From positions 2,046,001 through 2,110,000 of the forward strand of contig NZ_CP033092.2 in the NCBI RefSeq assembly GCF_003697165.2: 64,000 nt of DNA, written 5' to 3'. Both the position numbers and the translations under genes were made by a program. Position 1 is the first letter of the stretch, and each line of letters starts with the position of its first letter. A model generated the notes under the pieces. That model was given only the letters and a program-made list of their open reading frames with translations, was not told where the DNA came from and searched no databases. This document shows positions 9,911 through 18,498 of the stretch, one piece after another. This DNA is from Escherichia coli DSM 30083 = JCM 1649 = ATCC 11775 (GTDB lineage Bacteria > Pseudomonadota > Gammaproteobacteria > Enterobacterales > Enterobacteriaceae).

Positions 9911-11173
9911 CTATGGGATAAACTTATTTTTACCAATTGTATAAGGCGGTGCATAAGATTCTCGGCATGCTTCCAGATAATCCGACCACCACTACATCAT
10001 CGCTTTGCGGGCTTCCAGGTGCTCTGCCTTATGAATATAAGCCATGCGCACGGTATTGCGCTCCTGATGACTCATCTGGCGTTCTACTGCGTCCTTTGCC
10101 CATAAACCCGATTCCATCAGCGCACTGCATGCCATTGCCCGGAAGCCGTGACCGCAGATATCCTTTTTCGTGTCGTAACCCATCACCCGCAGTGCCTTAT
10201 TGACCGTGTTTTCACACATTGGCTTATACGGGTTATGGTCGCCGGGGAAGATCAGTTCATTATTACCGGTGATATCCTTAATCTGTTTCAGAATGGCGAT
10301 GGACTGTTCTGAGAGGGGGACGATATGCGGCATTCGCATTTTTGCCCCGCGGCCGGAATAATGCACGCCAATAATGGGTTCTCGCGTCGCGGGTATCGTC
10401 CAGACTCGGTTTGTGAAATCAATCTCTGACCAGCGGGCGAAACGCAGTTCACTGGAGCGAATGAACACATGCAGCATCAGCAGAACGGCATGCCGGGTCA
10501 GTTCACGGCCCTGATGATATGCCCCAATACGTTCAAGCAGTTCAGGCAGCCGCTCCAGCGGCAGGGCAGGATAGTGCCGTCTGACAGGAGGTGTGGTCAC
10601 GCCGCCAAGGTTTGCTGCAGGGTTCGTATCGATTAACTCCTGATGGACCGCATGGCGTATTATGTTACTCAGGTGCTGCCGTGTGCGGGACGCAACCTCC
10701 AGCAGACCTTTTTCCTCGATCCCTTTCTGCAGGTCAATGAAATGACGGGGTTTAAGTTCTGATACAGGTAGGTTCCCGATGACCGGAAAGATGTGATTGT
10801 TCAGGCTGGCAAGCAGACGGTCGGCGGTGTTCTGCGACCATTTCCTGTTACTTTTATGCCACGCCAGCGCCACGTTTTTAAAAACTTTCTCCGGTGTTCG
10901 TGAGCCACGTACAGCAGCCCGCTGCTGTACCGGGTTGATATTCAGCGCCAGCATTTTACGGATACCTTCACGTTGCTGTCGCGCATCAGACAGGGAGATG
11001 GCTGGATAGGCACCCAGCGCAATGCGGGATTCTTTACCGCTAATACGGTATTTGAGATACCAGTGGCGGGAGCCACCCGGCTTGACCCGCAGATACAGAC
11101 CGTGAGAATCGAAGACTTTAAAGGGTTTATCAGAAGGCTTGAGGGTGCGGATTTTTGCGTCGGTAAGGGATAT
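9911..11173 (-). pseudogene. HPI P4-type tyrosine integrase, start codon lost and C-terminus truncated
   Basis: This is the integrase that inserts and excises the island at asn tRNA genes. A continuous frame can be read from 11173, where the usual MSLTDAKIR begins, but the first codon is ATA instead of ATG. No ATG, GTG or TTG occurs in frame until ATG 10954, at residue 74. A TAG at 9992-9994 replaces the Gln codon expected after KAMM; the remaining 26 codons (WWSDYLEACRES to KNKFIP) follow in frame to the original TAG at 9911-9913. The intact protein would be 420 residues. The catalytic residues remain: Arg in SELRFARWSE, HGFRAMA, and Tyr in VRMAYIHK. The start loss deletes the N-terminal arm-binding region, so excision is probably impaired. 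Confidence 0.88.
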
Positions 11174-11333
11174 ATGGGGGTCACTCCATTATCGAACTAA
11201 CCTGACCCCAGATTTGACCACCAATTTTTCCCGATGCGTAGGGTAAAATCAAAATGCACCGAGAAGAGTTTTCACACTAACCTGTTGAATCAACATCAGA
11301 TAAAGATTCGCAAGGATGCAAGAAAACAGAAAA

Positions 11334-11350
11334 TTGGCTCCTCTGACTGG
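11334..11350. mobile_element. HPI attachment site (17 bp) at the asnT 3' end
   Basis: TTGGCTCCTCTGACTGG is the reverse complement of the known 17-bp HPI core CCAGTCAGAGGAGCCAA, the 3' end of the asparagine tRNA. It marks the island boundary next to the integrase. The other copy would be beyond the left edge of the window. Confidence 0.9.
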
Positions 11351-11410
11351 ACTCGAACCAGTGACATACGGATTAACAGTCCGCCGTTCTACCGACTGAA
11401 CTACAGAGGA
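11335..11410 (-). tRNA. asnT: tRNA-Asn (GTT), target of the HPI
   Basis: A 76-nt tRNA read on the minus strand from TCCTCTGTAG to encoded CCA. It has a GTT anticodon, a GTTCGAGTC T-loop and matching TCCTCTG/CAGAGGA acceptor arms. Its place beside mtfA matches asnT among the four E. coli asn tRNA genes. The gene stays complete because the island supplies the 3' end. Confidence 0.95.
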
Positions 11411-11510
11411 ATCGTGAGAACGGGGCGCATATTACTTAGCGGTACCTTGTCTGTCAACACTAAATTTCATAAGCCATTTCAATTGGTTAATTAATCTGCA
11501 AAGTTGTTAA

Positions 11511-12308
11511 TTAATGAACATTCGTCGCCGAAAACGAGTCTGTATCATTAGCGTGATGCAGTCTCTGCAAAGGATCTTGTTGATAAAATTGGCAGAAACG
11601 TTGCCACAATGAAGGGAAACGAGGAGCAAAAAGTTCTGGGGCGCTAAAGAAATATTCAGAAAGTACGGCAAAACATTCAGCAGGATCACTGGCAGCATAA
11701 GCATCGATGCTCGCCGCATTCTCGCCAACCAATTCGATTTCTTCCTGAATGTTGTTCATTGCAGCATGAAGATCGTGTTCCCAGCCAGCAACCTCACGCA
11801 ACGGAATAAAGGGAACTCCGCTGGCGCGATCGCCGTTACGGGTGTCCAGCTTATGAGCGACTTCATGAATAATCAGGTTAAAACCAGAAGCATCAAAAGA
11901 ATCTTGTATATCCAACCAGTTCAAAACGATAGGCCCTTGCTGCCAGCTCTGACCTGACTGAACAATACGTTGGTTATGCACCAGACCGATATCGTCTTCC
12001 CATTCATCATCGACCACAAATGGCGCAGGATAAATTAAGACTTCATGAAAACTATCCAGCCATTCCAGTCCTAACTCCAGAACGGGCAGGCAAAATAGAA
12101 GTGCTATCCGGCAGCTTCTTAATGAATTCAGCTCAAAGCCCTGTAAAGGAACAAGCCGTTTTTGCTGTAAAAAACGTTCGGCAAGAGTGACTAATTTGCT
12201 TTGTTCCTGTTCCGTCAGACACGTTAAAAGGGGGATCGATAGTGCTTCCTGCCAGGGAAGGGCAGTTTGATGTGCTGATTCTTGTACTTTCCAGGGCCAC
12301 TTAATCAT
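11511..12308 (-). CDS. mtfA: MtfA, Mlc-titration factor and zinc metallopeptidase
   Basis: A 265-residue cytosolic protein (formerly YeeI) that binds the glucose repressor Mlc and so influences ptsG expression; it also has zinc-dependent aminopeptidase activity. The metal-binding HEVAH motif sits in FNLIIHEVAHKLD. The start at 12308 (MIKWPWKVQ) gives the known length; an upstream in-frame ATG at 12347 adds 13 non-conserved residues. It lies between asnT and serU as in K-12. Confidence 0.93.
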   Translation of the reverse strand: MIKWPWKVQESAHQTALPWQEALSIPLLTCLTEQEQSKLVTLAERFLQQKRLVPLQGFELNSLRSCRIALLFCLPVLELGLEWLDSFHEVLIYPAPFVVDDEWEDDIGLVHNQRIVQSGQSWQQGPIVLNWLDIQDSFDASGFNLIIHEVAHKLDTRNGDRASGVPFIPLREVAGWEHDLHAAMNNIQEEIELVGENAASIDAYAASDPAECFAVLSEYFFSAPELFAPRFPSLWQRFCQFYQQDPLQRLHHANDTDSFSATNVH

Positions 12309-12401
12309 CGTTTTGCTCGCAAACTCGTCACTTGAACAAAATTGCACGGACAGGGACTGTTAAAATGCCAAATTTCCTGGCATCATGGCAACCATCTGAA
12401 C

Positions 12402-12491
12402 GGAGAGATGCCGGAGCGGCTGAACGGACCGGTCTCGAAAACCGGAGTAGGGGCAACTCTACCGGGGGTTCAAATCCCCCTCTCTCCGCCA
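12402..12491 (+). tRNA. serU: tRNA-Ser (CGA)
   Basis: A 90-nt class II tRNA, GGAGAGATGCC to GCCA, with a long variable arm and anticodon CGA (reads UCG). GGAGAGA/TCTCTCC acceptor pairing and GGTTCAAATCC are clear. It matches E. coli serU by sequence and position. Confidence 0.96.
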
Positions 12492-13040
12492 CTTTATCAA
12501 TGACTTATCTCCCGACTTCCCGCCTTGCTTTTCCTAAACAGAACAATCGTAGAATATTCTTGAAGGGTTAGATCGTCACTGTTTTCTGTTCGATACTGTG
12601 ACATTCAGCACTTGATTCGCTATGGGTCTGACAGGAAGGTTTCGAGCGAAAATCTACAGTTATTCAGTCGTTTTCTTATCGGTCACCATTATTCTTTTAG
12701 ACATTGATCCTATGAAACTGCCGCAAAGTTGCTGGCGGGAACTGAAGTTGCGTAGAGAAGGGGTCAATAATTGAGCCAAAAAAGGAACGCGGCCGTCAGA
12801 TTAAAGCCGCGGGACAAAGTCCATAATTTCCAAGAGTTGTTGAATTTCCCAGCTTTTTTGAAAGCCTTTGTATCATACTAACAAGTAAAAAAGGTTTAAA
12901 TACCAAAATTAACCTATATTTCTGGTTAGCTTTACCATGACAGATGACTTGCTCCTGGAGACATTGGCGCAGCCAGTCTGTATTGGTGAGTTGTGTATTT
13001 ATTGTTCGCCGTTTTCTCAGTTTTTTTCTACAGACATAAT
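12492..13040. other. Gene-free stretch where K-12 carries yodB
   Basis: I see no supported gene between serU and the zinT terminator. K-12 has yodB (a cytochrome b561-like membrane protein) between serU and zinT; no similar frame is present. A 109-codon frame on the minus strand (12796-13125) has no recognisable similarity and runs through the zinT terminator, so I do not call it. Confidence 0.6.
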
Positions 13041-13072
13041 AAAAAAGACACGTCTCAAGCATGAGCGTGTCT
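13041..13072 (-). terminator. Terminator of zinT
   Basis: On the minus strand AGACACG...CGTGTCT forms a 7-bp stem followed by TTTTTTATT, about 90 bp after the zinT stop: a standard rho-independent terminator. Confidence 0.75.
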
Positions 13073-13160
13073 GAGTTTGTCTTATTTATTTGTCTTGGTA
13101 AATTATTGTCGTTACTACCAGGCACTGTTCTGTTAAATAATTGAAGTCAGCGCAAAAAAA

Positions 13161-13811
13161 TCAATGAGACATCATCTCCTCGACCACTTCTTTGCTACTC
13201 AACTGATATGGATAATACGTTGGCCAGTTTTCCATTTCATTCAATAAAGACTGTTGGGTATCATTACCCATAAAAATGTGAAAATGAGATGATTTTCGTG
13301 GTGCAATTATATGATCGCTAAATTGAATATATTTAGGGGCTTTGCTTTCAGGATCTTTACATTCGAATAAGTAACGAACGCCTTTCTTGCCTGATTTATA
13401 GGTGAGTATTTTGTATCCATCGTAATCATATTTACAGGATGTTGTTTCATTATGTCTATGGAATTCAACAATGCCGTCCTCAATGCCAATCATCTCGATA
13501 TCTGTCACATAACCTTTGCGATAATAATCTTTAATTTCAGCAAATGTTTTGGTTTTATCTGCATCCGCTTTCTTCTGAAAGACGGGGTCAAGTTTGCCAC
13601 TTTGCAGTAAAGGATAAACGGATTGCCAGACTCCATCCCAGTCACTGAGCGTTCGGTTTTGTACATTGGTATCATCAAAAACACCATTAGCAGCTTTTTG
13701 TTCGACCTCTGTTAAGGGTTTGCCGTGTGAGTGATGACCATGCGAAAAGGCAGGAGCGCTAACAATAAAGACGCCTAAAGCAACAGCCAGTTTATGAAGA
13801 CGAATCGCCAA
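13161..13811 (-). CDS. zinT: ZinT, periplasmic zinc-binding protein
   Basis: A 216-residue secreted protein (formerly YodA) that binds zinc and cadmium in the periplasm and passes zinc to the ZnuABC importer. An N-terminal signal peptide ends near APAFS, followed by the histidine-rich HGHHSHGK. Further metal-ligand candidates lie in SDHIIAPRKSSHFHIF. The full-length frame is transcribed away from a Zur operator-like palindrome located 38 bp before the start. yodB, its usual K-12 neighbour, is missing here. Confidence 0.95.
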   Translation of the reverse strand: MAIRLHKLAVALGVFIVSAPAFSHGHHSHGKPLTEVEQKAANGVFDDTNVQNRTLSDWDGVWQSVYPLLQSGKLDPVFQKKADADKTKTFAEIKDYYRKGYVTDIEMIGIEDGIVEFHRHNETTSCKYDYDGYKILTYKSGKKGVRYLFECKDPESKAPKYIQFSDHIIAPRKSSHFHIFMGNDTQQSLLNEMENWPTYYPYQLSSKEVVEEMMSH

Positions 13812-13848
13812 AACAGTTTCCTCCAGAGTTAATGTACATGATGTGTAA

Positions 13849-13863
13849 TGTTATATTGTAACA
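13849..13863. promoter_or_regulatory. Zur-box-like palindrome upstream of zinT
   Basis: TGTTA-TATTG-TAACA is a perfect interrupted palindrome inside AATGTTATATTGTAACATA, matching the GTTATANTATAAC type of Zur operator. It is positioned to block the zinT promoter when zinc is plentiful; zinT is known to be Zur-repressed. Confidence 0.8.
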
Positions 13864-14004
13864 TATGGCGAAATGCAATAACTCTTAGGAAACGAGAGCA
13901 TAGTTTTCTCAGGTGTATTTTCCTATCTTATTGAAATAAAATAAATTATTCTGGTGATGAAAGGTTGATGACAAACGAAGCATAACTTGATGCGATCTGT
14001 GTGG

Positions 14005-14034
14005 GCCGGATAGGGCGCTCGCGCCGCATCCGGC
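14005..14034. repeat. REP element
   Basis: GCCGGATAGGGCG...CGCCGCATCCGGC is a typical E. coli repetitive extragenic palindrome, between zinT and the 3' end of msrQ. Confidence 0.85.
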
Positions 14035-14067
14035 CGGGATAACGCGTACTTTGTTGGCAATATGAAG

Positions 14068-14703
14068 TTATAGAGATAATTTGTTGTGAACCTGCTTGCG
14101 TAACTGGTTGAAAAGGGAAAGCAACTTCTTATACCGTAAGGCTAAAAGCAGTACCGCCAGCCCAGCGTAGATGAGTGGCTGCGGTGAAATAATCTTCACT
14201 GACCACAAATAATGTATTGGGGCCAGGATCGCGACAAGATAGACGAAGTTATGCAACTGTTGCCAGTGTTTGCCGAGTTTTCGCTGCATCGCCTGGGTTG
14301 AAGTGAACGCTAACGCAAGCAAAATTACCCAGCTGATAATACCTAACGTTAAATAAGGCCGGGTAATTAACTCCTTACCTAATAACGCCAGATTATTCAC
14401 GCCCAGCTCCAGCAATGCGTAACTGGTTAAATGCAGTGTCGCCCAGGCAAAGCACCATAAGCCTAACAGGCGGCGAGTGCGTATCAATAACGGCTGTTTT
14501 GCGTAGCGTGCCAGAGGTGTGATTAACAAGGTCGCCAGCAAAAATTTCAGTGCAGTGCGACCGGTAAAATGCTGAATATCTTTCACCGGATCGGCACCCA
14601 GTCCACCGTGATTGATCGCCCAGGCCAGCCAGAGAAACGGCAACAATCCGGCAAGATGCAGGCAAACTTTCAGCCATGTCACCTGTTTTGCTGTCAGACG
14701 CAT
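14068..14703 (-). CDS. msrQ: MsrQ, haem-binding membrane partner of MsrP
   Basis: A 211-residue inner-membrane cytochrome b (formerly YedZ) of the ferric-reductase-like family. It passes electrons from the quinone pool or flavin reductase to periplasmic MsrP. About six hydrophobic helices are visible, with histidines in them (LHL, WATLHLTSY, QLHNFVYLV, LAPIHYLW) as haem ligand candidates. It directly follows msrP with no gap, the order of the msrPQ operon. An upstream hydrophobic start MRLTAKQVTWLK fits the family. Confidence 0.95.
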   Translation of the reverse strand: MRLTAKQVTWLKVCLHLAGLLPFLWLAWAINHGGLGADPVKDIQHFTGRTALKFLLATLLITPLARYAKQPLLIRTRRLLGLWCFAWATLHLTSYALLELGVNNLALLGKELITRPYLTLGIISWVILLALAFTSTQAMQRKLGKHWQQLHNFVYLVAILAPIHYLWSVKIISPQPLIYAGLAVLLLALRYKKLLSLFNQLRKQVHNKLSL

Positions 14704-15708
14704 TTAGAAATTCTCCCGCAAATCCAGGCCACGATACAGCGATGCCACCTGCTCGGCGTAACCATTAAACAGTAGCGTTGGCTGGCGCTGTACATTGAGG
14801 ATGCCGCCTGAACCAATAAATCGTTCGGTAGCCTGTGACCAGCGCGGGTGATCAACATGCGGATTAACGTTGGCGTAAAAACCGTATTCGTCAGGCGCTG
14901 CCAGATTCCAGGTGGTTGGCGGACGCTCGCGGGTCAGCTTAATACTGACTATCGATTTAATCCCTTTAAAGCCATATTTCCACGGCACAATCAGTCGCAC
15001 CGGCGCGCCATTTTGCGGTGGTAACGCCTTGCCATAAACACCTACGGTCATCAGTGTGAGCGGATGCATTGCTTCGTCGAGACGCAATCCTTCGACATAA
15101 GGATATTTCAGCCCGCCGCCGATAAAGCGGTCCTGCTGGCCTGGCATCTGTTCCGGTGCATAAATTGTTTCGAAAGCGACATACTTCGCATTGCTGGTGG
15201 GTTCGGCAAGCGCCAGCAATTTGTGCAGCGGAAAACCAATCCACGGCACCACCATCGACCATGCTTCTACGCAGCGCATACGATAAATACGCTCTTCCAG
15301 CGGGAAGCGACGGGTTAAATCATCGTGATCGAGGGTCAATGGTTTTGCCACTTCGCCGCTGATTTTCAGTGTCCATGGATCGGTTTTCAGGCTACCAGCA
15401 TTAGCGGCGGGATCGGCTTTATCCAACCCGAATTCATAGAAGTTGTTATAACCGGAAACTTTATCTGCTGGCGTCAGTGGCAGGTTATTTTGCCAGGCTG
15501 CAGGCTTGCTGAACTCCAGCGCTTTTCCGGCGGGGGCGGGTGGGCGATCGTTCCCTTTAAACCAGCTAAGCAGATCGGCATGCGCAGCGTGAGGCAAAGA
15601 AAGTGCAGCCGCGCTGATGCCCAGTGCTTTTAACACCTGCCGACGCTTCATAAAGAATACCGACTCGGCCGTAACATCTGATTCTTTTAAAAATTGATTC
15701 TTTTTCAT
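14704..15708 (-). CDS. msrP: MsrP, periplasmic methionine sulfoxide reductase, catalytic subunit
   Basis: A 334-residue molybdopterin enzyme (formerly YedY) that repairs oxidised methionines in periplasmic proteins after hypochlorous acid stress. The twin-arginine signal [19 protein letters not shown] ends in AHA at about residue 44. The molybdenum-ligating cysteine is Cys146 in RMRCVEAW (Cys102 of the mature protein). It is part of a hiuH-msrP-msrQ unit controlled by HprRS, whose genes diverge upstream. The frame is intact and of normal length. Confidence 0.96.
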
Positions 15709-15759
15709 AAGCCATCACACTTTTTTGTCGTTAGCCAACAAGAGCCGTTTACTGTTAAT

Positions 15760-15785
15760 CTGTCAGGGAGTCACCTCCCTAACAG
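15760..15785. repeat. Inverted repeat between hiuH and msrP
   Basis: CTGTCAGGGAG-TCAC-CTCCCTAACAG is a near-perfect 11-bp inverted repeat (one mispair) with a 4-base loop between hiuH and msrP. There is no long T-run. It may tune the ratio of hiuH to msrP transcript; this is inference. Confidence 0.5.
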
Positions 15786-15816
15786 TAGCAGAGATCAGCT
15801 TTTACATATTTACGCA

Positions 15817-16230
15817 TTAACTGCCACGATAGGTTGAATACCCATATTGGCTGAGTAACAAAGGCACATGATAATGCTCGTTCACTTTATTAATATGAAA
15901 TTCAACGGGGATCTCAGGGAAGAAACTTTCAAGATTTTGTTTCTTGAAATAGTCCCCGGTTTTAAATACGACACGGTAATCGCCAGTAGTCGCAGTTTGC
16001 TCGGGCCACAGTGCCTTAATTCGTCCATCCTTATCTGTTTTGGCGGTATTAAGTTGTAACCAGCCGTTATCCGCTTTCTTTTCAAGAGTGACTGTCACGT
16101 CGGCAGCGGGTTTTCCTGTTTGCTGGTTCAAAATGTGCACGCTAAGAATGTTTTGTTGTGCAGCATAGACCAAAGAAGGTAATGAAAATGCAGCCGTTAC
16201 TACGGAGAGTACTAAATAACGCTTTAACAT
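15817..16230 (-). CDS. hiuH: HiuH, 5-hydroxyisourate hydrolase (periplasmic)
   Basis: A 137-residue transthyretin-like protein (formerly YedX) that hydrolyses 5-hydroxyisourate from urate oxidation. It has a signal peptide ending in SLVYA, the conserved early histidine in ILSVHILNQQTGKPA, and the diagnostic C-terminal YRGS. It diverges from hprR across an HprR operator and lies upstream of msrPQ, linking it to the reactive-chlorine and peroxide response. Confidence 0.95.
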   Translation of the reverse strand: MLKRYLVLSVVTAAFSLPSLVYAAQQNILSVHILNQQTGKPAADVTVTLEKKADNGWLQLNTAKTDKDGRIKALWPEQTATTGDYRVVFKTGDYFKKQNLESFFPEIPVEFHINKVNEHYHVPLLLSQYGYSTYRGS

Positions 16231-16299
16231 GTTTATATCCTTGTCATGTGAATGAGTTTTGAGGATAGCGAAAAAACGTCCAGGGTAACCTTACAGCAG

Positions 16300-16317
16300 C
16301 ATTACAATTTTGTAATG
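16300..16317. promoter_or_regulatory. HprR operator between hiuH and hprR
   Basis: CATTACAATTTTGTAATG is a perfect palindrome in its arms; its reverse complement CATTACAAAATTGTAATG is the reported HprR (YedW) box. It lies 70 bp from the hiuH start and 46 bp from the hprR start, able to serve both promoters. Confidence 0.88.
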
Positions 16318-16362
16318 AACCAGGCTGTTTCTATAACATATGATTTATGGCATATTATTTTC

Positions 16363-17034
16363 ATGAAGATTCTACTTATTGAAGATAATCAAAGGACCCA
16401 GGAATGGGTAACGCAGGGGCTTTCCGAAGCGGGTTATGTCATTGATGCCGTTTCAGATGGCAGAGATGGGCTTTATCTTGCGCTGAAGGATGATTATGCA
16501 TTGATCATTCTGGATATTATGCTTCCGGGTATGGATGGCTGGCAGATCTTACAAACGTTAAGAACAGCAAAGCAAACCCCTGTTATTTGCCTTACTGCAA
16601 GGGATTCTGTCGATGACAGAGTCAGAGGGCTGGACAGTGGGGCAAATGATTATCTGGTAAAACCTTTTTCATTTTCTGAGTTGCTGGCAAGGGTTCGGGC
16701 ACAATTAAGGCAACATCACGCTCTGAATTCATCATTAGAAATCAGCGGCTTAAGAATGGACTCTGTCAGTCAAAGTGTGAGCAGGGACAATATCAGTATT
16801 ACACTGACGCGCAAGGAGTTTCAGTTACTTTGGCTACTGGCCTCCAGAGCTGGCGAGATTATCCCCAGAACGGTTATTGCGAGTGAAATTTGGGGAATCA
16901 ACTTTGATAGTGATACCAATACGGTGGACGTCGCCATTCGCAGGCTCCGCGCAAAAGTTGATGATCCTTTTCCTGAAAAGCTAATCTCCACAATCCGGGG
17001 GATGGGCTATTCATTCGTAGCGGTAAAAAAATAA
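16363..17034 (+). CDS. hprR: HprR, response regulator for peroxide/HOCl stress
   Basis: A 223-residue OmpR/PhoB-type regulator (formerly YedW). The receiver domain holds the acidic pair in LLIEDNQ, phospho-acceptor Asp51 in LDIMLPG and Lys in LVKPF. The C-terminal winged helix includes TNTVDVAIRRLRAKVDD and IRGMGYSF. It activates hiuH-msrPQ and cross-talks with CusR. The start at 16363 (MKILLIEDN) is preferred to an upstream in-frame start at 16252, which would read through the operator. It overlaps hprS by one base (TAATG). Confidence 0.95.
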   Translation: MKILLIEDNQRTQEWVTQGLSEAGYVIDAVSDGRDGLYLALKDDYALIILDIMLPGMDGWQILQTLRTAKQTPVICLTARDSVDDRVRGLDSGANDYLVKPFSFSELLARVRAQLRQHHALNSSLEISGLRMDSVSQSVSRDNISITLTRKEFQLLWLLASRAGEIIPRTVIASEIWGINFDSDTNTVDVAIRRLRAKVDDPFPEKLISTIRGMGYSFVAVKK

Positions 17035-18392
17035 TGAAAAGATTATCTATAACCGTCCGTTTAACCTTGCTTTTTATATTGCTGCTGTTTGTTGCTGGCG
17101 CTGGAATTGTCTGGACTCTCTATAATGGCCTGGCAAGTGAGTTGAAATGGCGCGATGATACAACACTCATTAACCGGACAGCGCAGATCAAGCAGTTGTT
17201 AATTGATGGGGTAAATCCAGATACGTTACCTGTGTACTTTAACCGGATGATGGATGTTAGTCAGGATATCTTGATCATTCATGGTGATGGCATCAATAAA
17301 ATTGTTAACCGGACAAATGTCAGTAATGGCATGTTAAATAACATACCTGCTAGTGAGACAATCAGCGCAGCTGGCATTTACAGAAGCATTATTAATGACA
17401 CAGAGATAGATGCTTTACGAATTAATATTGATGAAGTTTCGCCATCATTAACGGTTACTGTGGCTAAATTGGCTTCAGCCAGACATAACATGCTTGAACA
17501 GTATAAAATTAATAGCATTATAATTTGCATTGTCGCCATTATACTGTGCTCAGTATTAAGTCCGTTGTTAATCAGAACGGGGTTACGAGAGATCAAAAAG
17601 TTGAGTGGTGTAACGGAAGCGCTGAATTATAACGATAGCCGAGAGCCTGTTGAGGTTAGCGCATTACCGAGAGAACTAAAACCTCTTGGGCAGGCGTTGA
17701 ATAAAATGCACCAAGCTTTAGTCAAAGATTTTGAACGTCTAAGTCAGTTTGCTGACGATCTCGCTCATGAACTTAGAACGCCAATTAATGCATTACTGGG
17801 TCAGAATCAGGTTACGCTCAGTCAAACCAGAAGTATCGCTGAATATCAAAAAACAATTGCCGGAAACATTGAAGAGCTGGAAAATATTTCGCGATTAACA
17901 GAGAACATACTGTTTCTTGCCAGGGCAGATAAAAATAATGTTTTGGTGAAACTGGACTCGCTTTCTCTCAATAATGAAGTCGAAAATTTGTTGGACTATC
18001 TTGAATACCTTTCAGACGAGAAAGAGATTTGCTTTAAGGTCGAGTGCAATCAGCACATCTTTGCGGATAACATTTTACTACAACGAATGTTATCGAATCT
18101 TATTGTTAACGCTATTCGATATTCGCCAGAAAAATCGCGTATTCAGATAACCAGTTTTCTTGATACCAACGGTTCTCTTAATATTGATATCGCCAGTCCT
18201 GGAACGAAAATTCATGAGCCTGAAAAACTCTTCCGTAGATTTTGGCGGGGAGATAATTCGCGTCATTCCGTAGGTCAGGGACTTGGTCTTTCTTTAGTCA
18301 AAGCGATTGCCGAATTACATGGGGGAAGTGCTACGTATCACTATCTCAGTAAGCATAATGTGTTCCGGATTACGTTACCGCAAAGAAATTAA
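17034..18392 (+). CDS. hprS: HprS, sensor histidine kinase
   Basis: A 452-residue inner-membrane kinase (formerly YedV). One membrane helix lies at about residues 8-30, then a periplasmic sensor region, a second helix at about 160-181, a HAMP segment, the dimerisation domain with His245 in FADDLAHELRTPINALLGQ, and an ATPase domain (NLIVNAIRYSP, GQGLGLSLV). It senses hydrogen peroxide and hypochlorous acid and phosphorylates HprR. It is coupled to hprR by a one-base overlap. Confidence 0.95.
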   Translation: MKRLSITVRLTLLFILLLFVAGAGIVWTLYNGLASELKWRDDTTLINRTAQIKQLLIDGVNPDTLPVYFNRMMDVSQDILIIHGDGINKIVNRTNVSNGMLNNIPASETISAAGIYRSIINDTEIDALRINIDEVSPSLTVTVAKLASARHNMLEQYKINSIIICIVAIILCSVLSPLLIRTGLREIKKLSGVTEALNYNDSREPVEVSALPRELKPLGQALNKMHQALVKDFERLSQFADDLAHELRTPINALLGQNQVTLSQTRSIAEYQKTIAGNIEELENISRLTENILFLARADKNNVLVKLDSLSLNNEVENLLDYLEYLSDEKEICFKVECNQHIFADNILLQRMLSNLIVNAIRYSPEKSRIQITSFLDTNGSLNIDIASPGTKIHEPEKLFRRFWRGDNSRHSVGQGLGLSLVKAIAELHGGSATYHYLSKHNVFRITLPQRN

Positions 18393-18430
18393 CATAGGGC
18401 TTCAGTACGCCATAAATTAACCGTGAAAAA

Positions 18431-18463
18431 CGCAGCCACGTCGTGAGTACTAACGCGGCTGCG
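18431..18463 (-). terminator. Terminator of hchA
   Basis: CGCAGCC...GGCTGCG forms a stem; on the minus strand it is followed by TTTTTCACGG, so it ends hchA transcripts between the convergent hprS and hchA. Confidence 0.7.
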
Positions 18464-18498
18464 ATTGATTATGCGCTTACATTCAAACGTAACAGGGA

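Noticed and set aside
10942..11184. 80-codon minus-strand frame over the integrase 5' end (GTG start)
   Set aside because: It is the +1 shadow of the integrase N-terminus; the real frame encodes the KIRTLKPSDKPFKVFDSHGLYLRV sequence.
12796..13125. 109-codon minus-strand frame in the yodB-free gap
   Set aside because: It runs through the zinT terminator hairpin, has no ribosome site or recognisable similarity, and its composition is like non-coding sequence.
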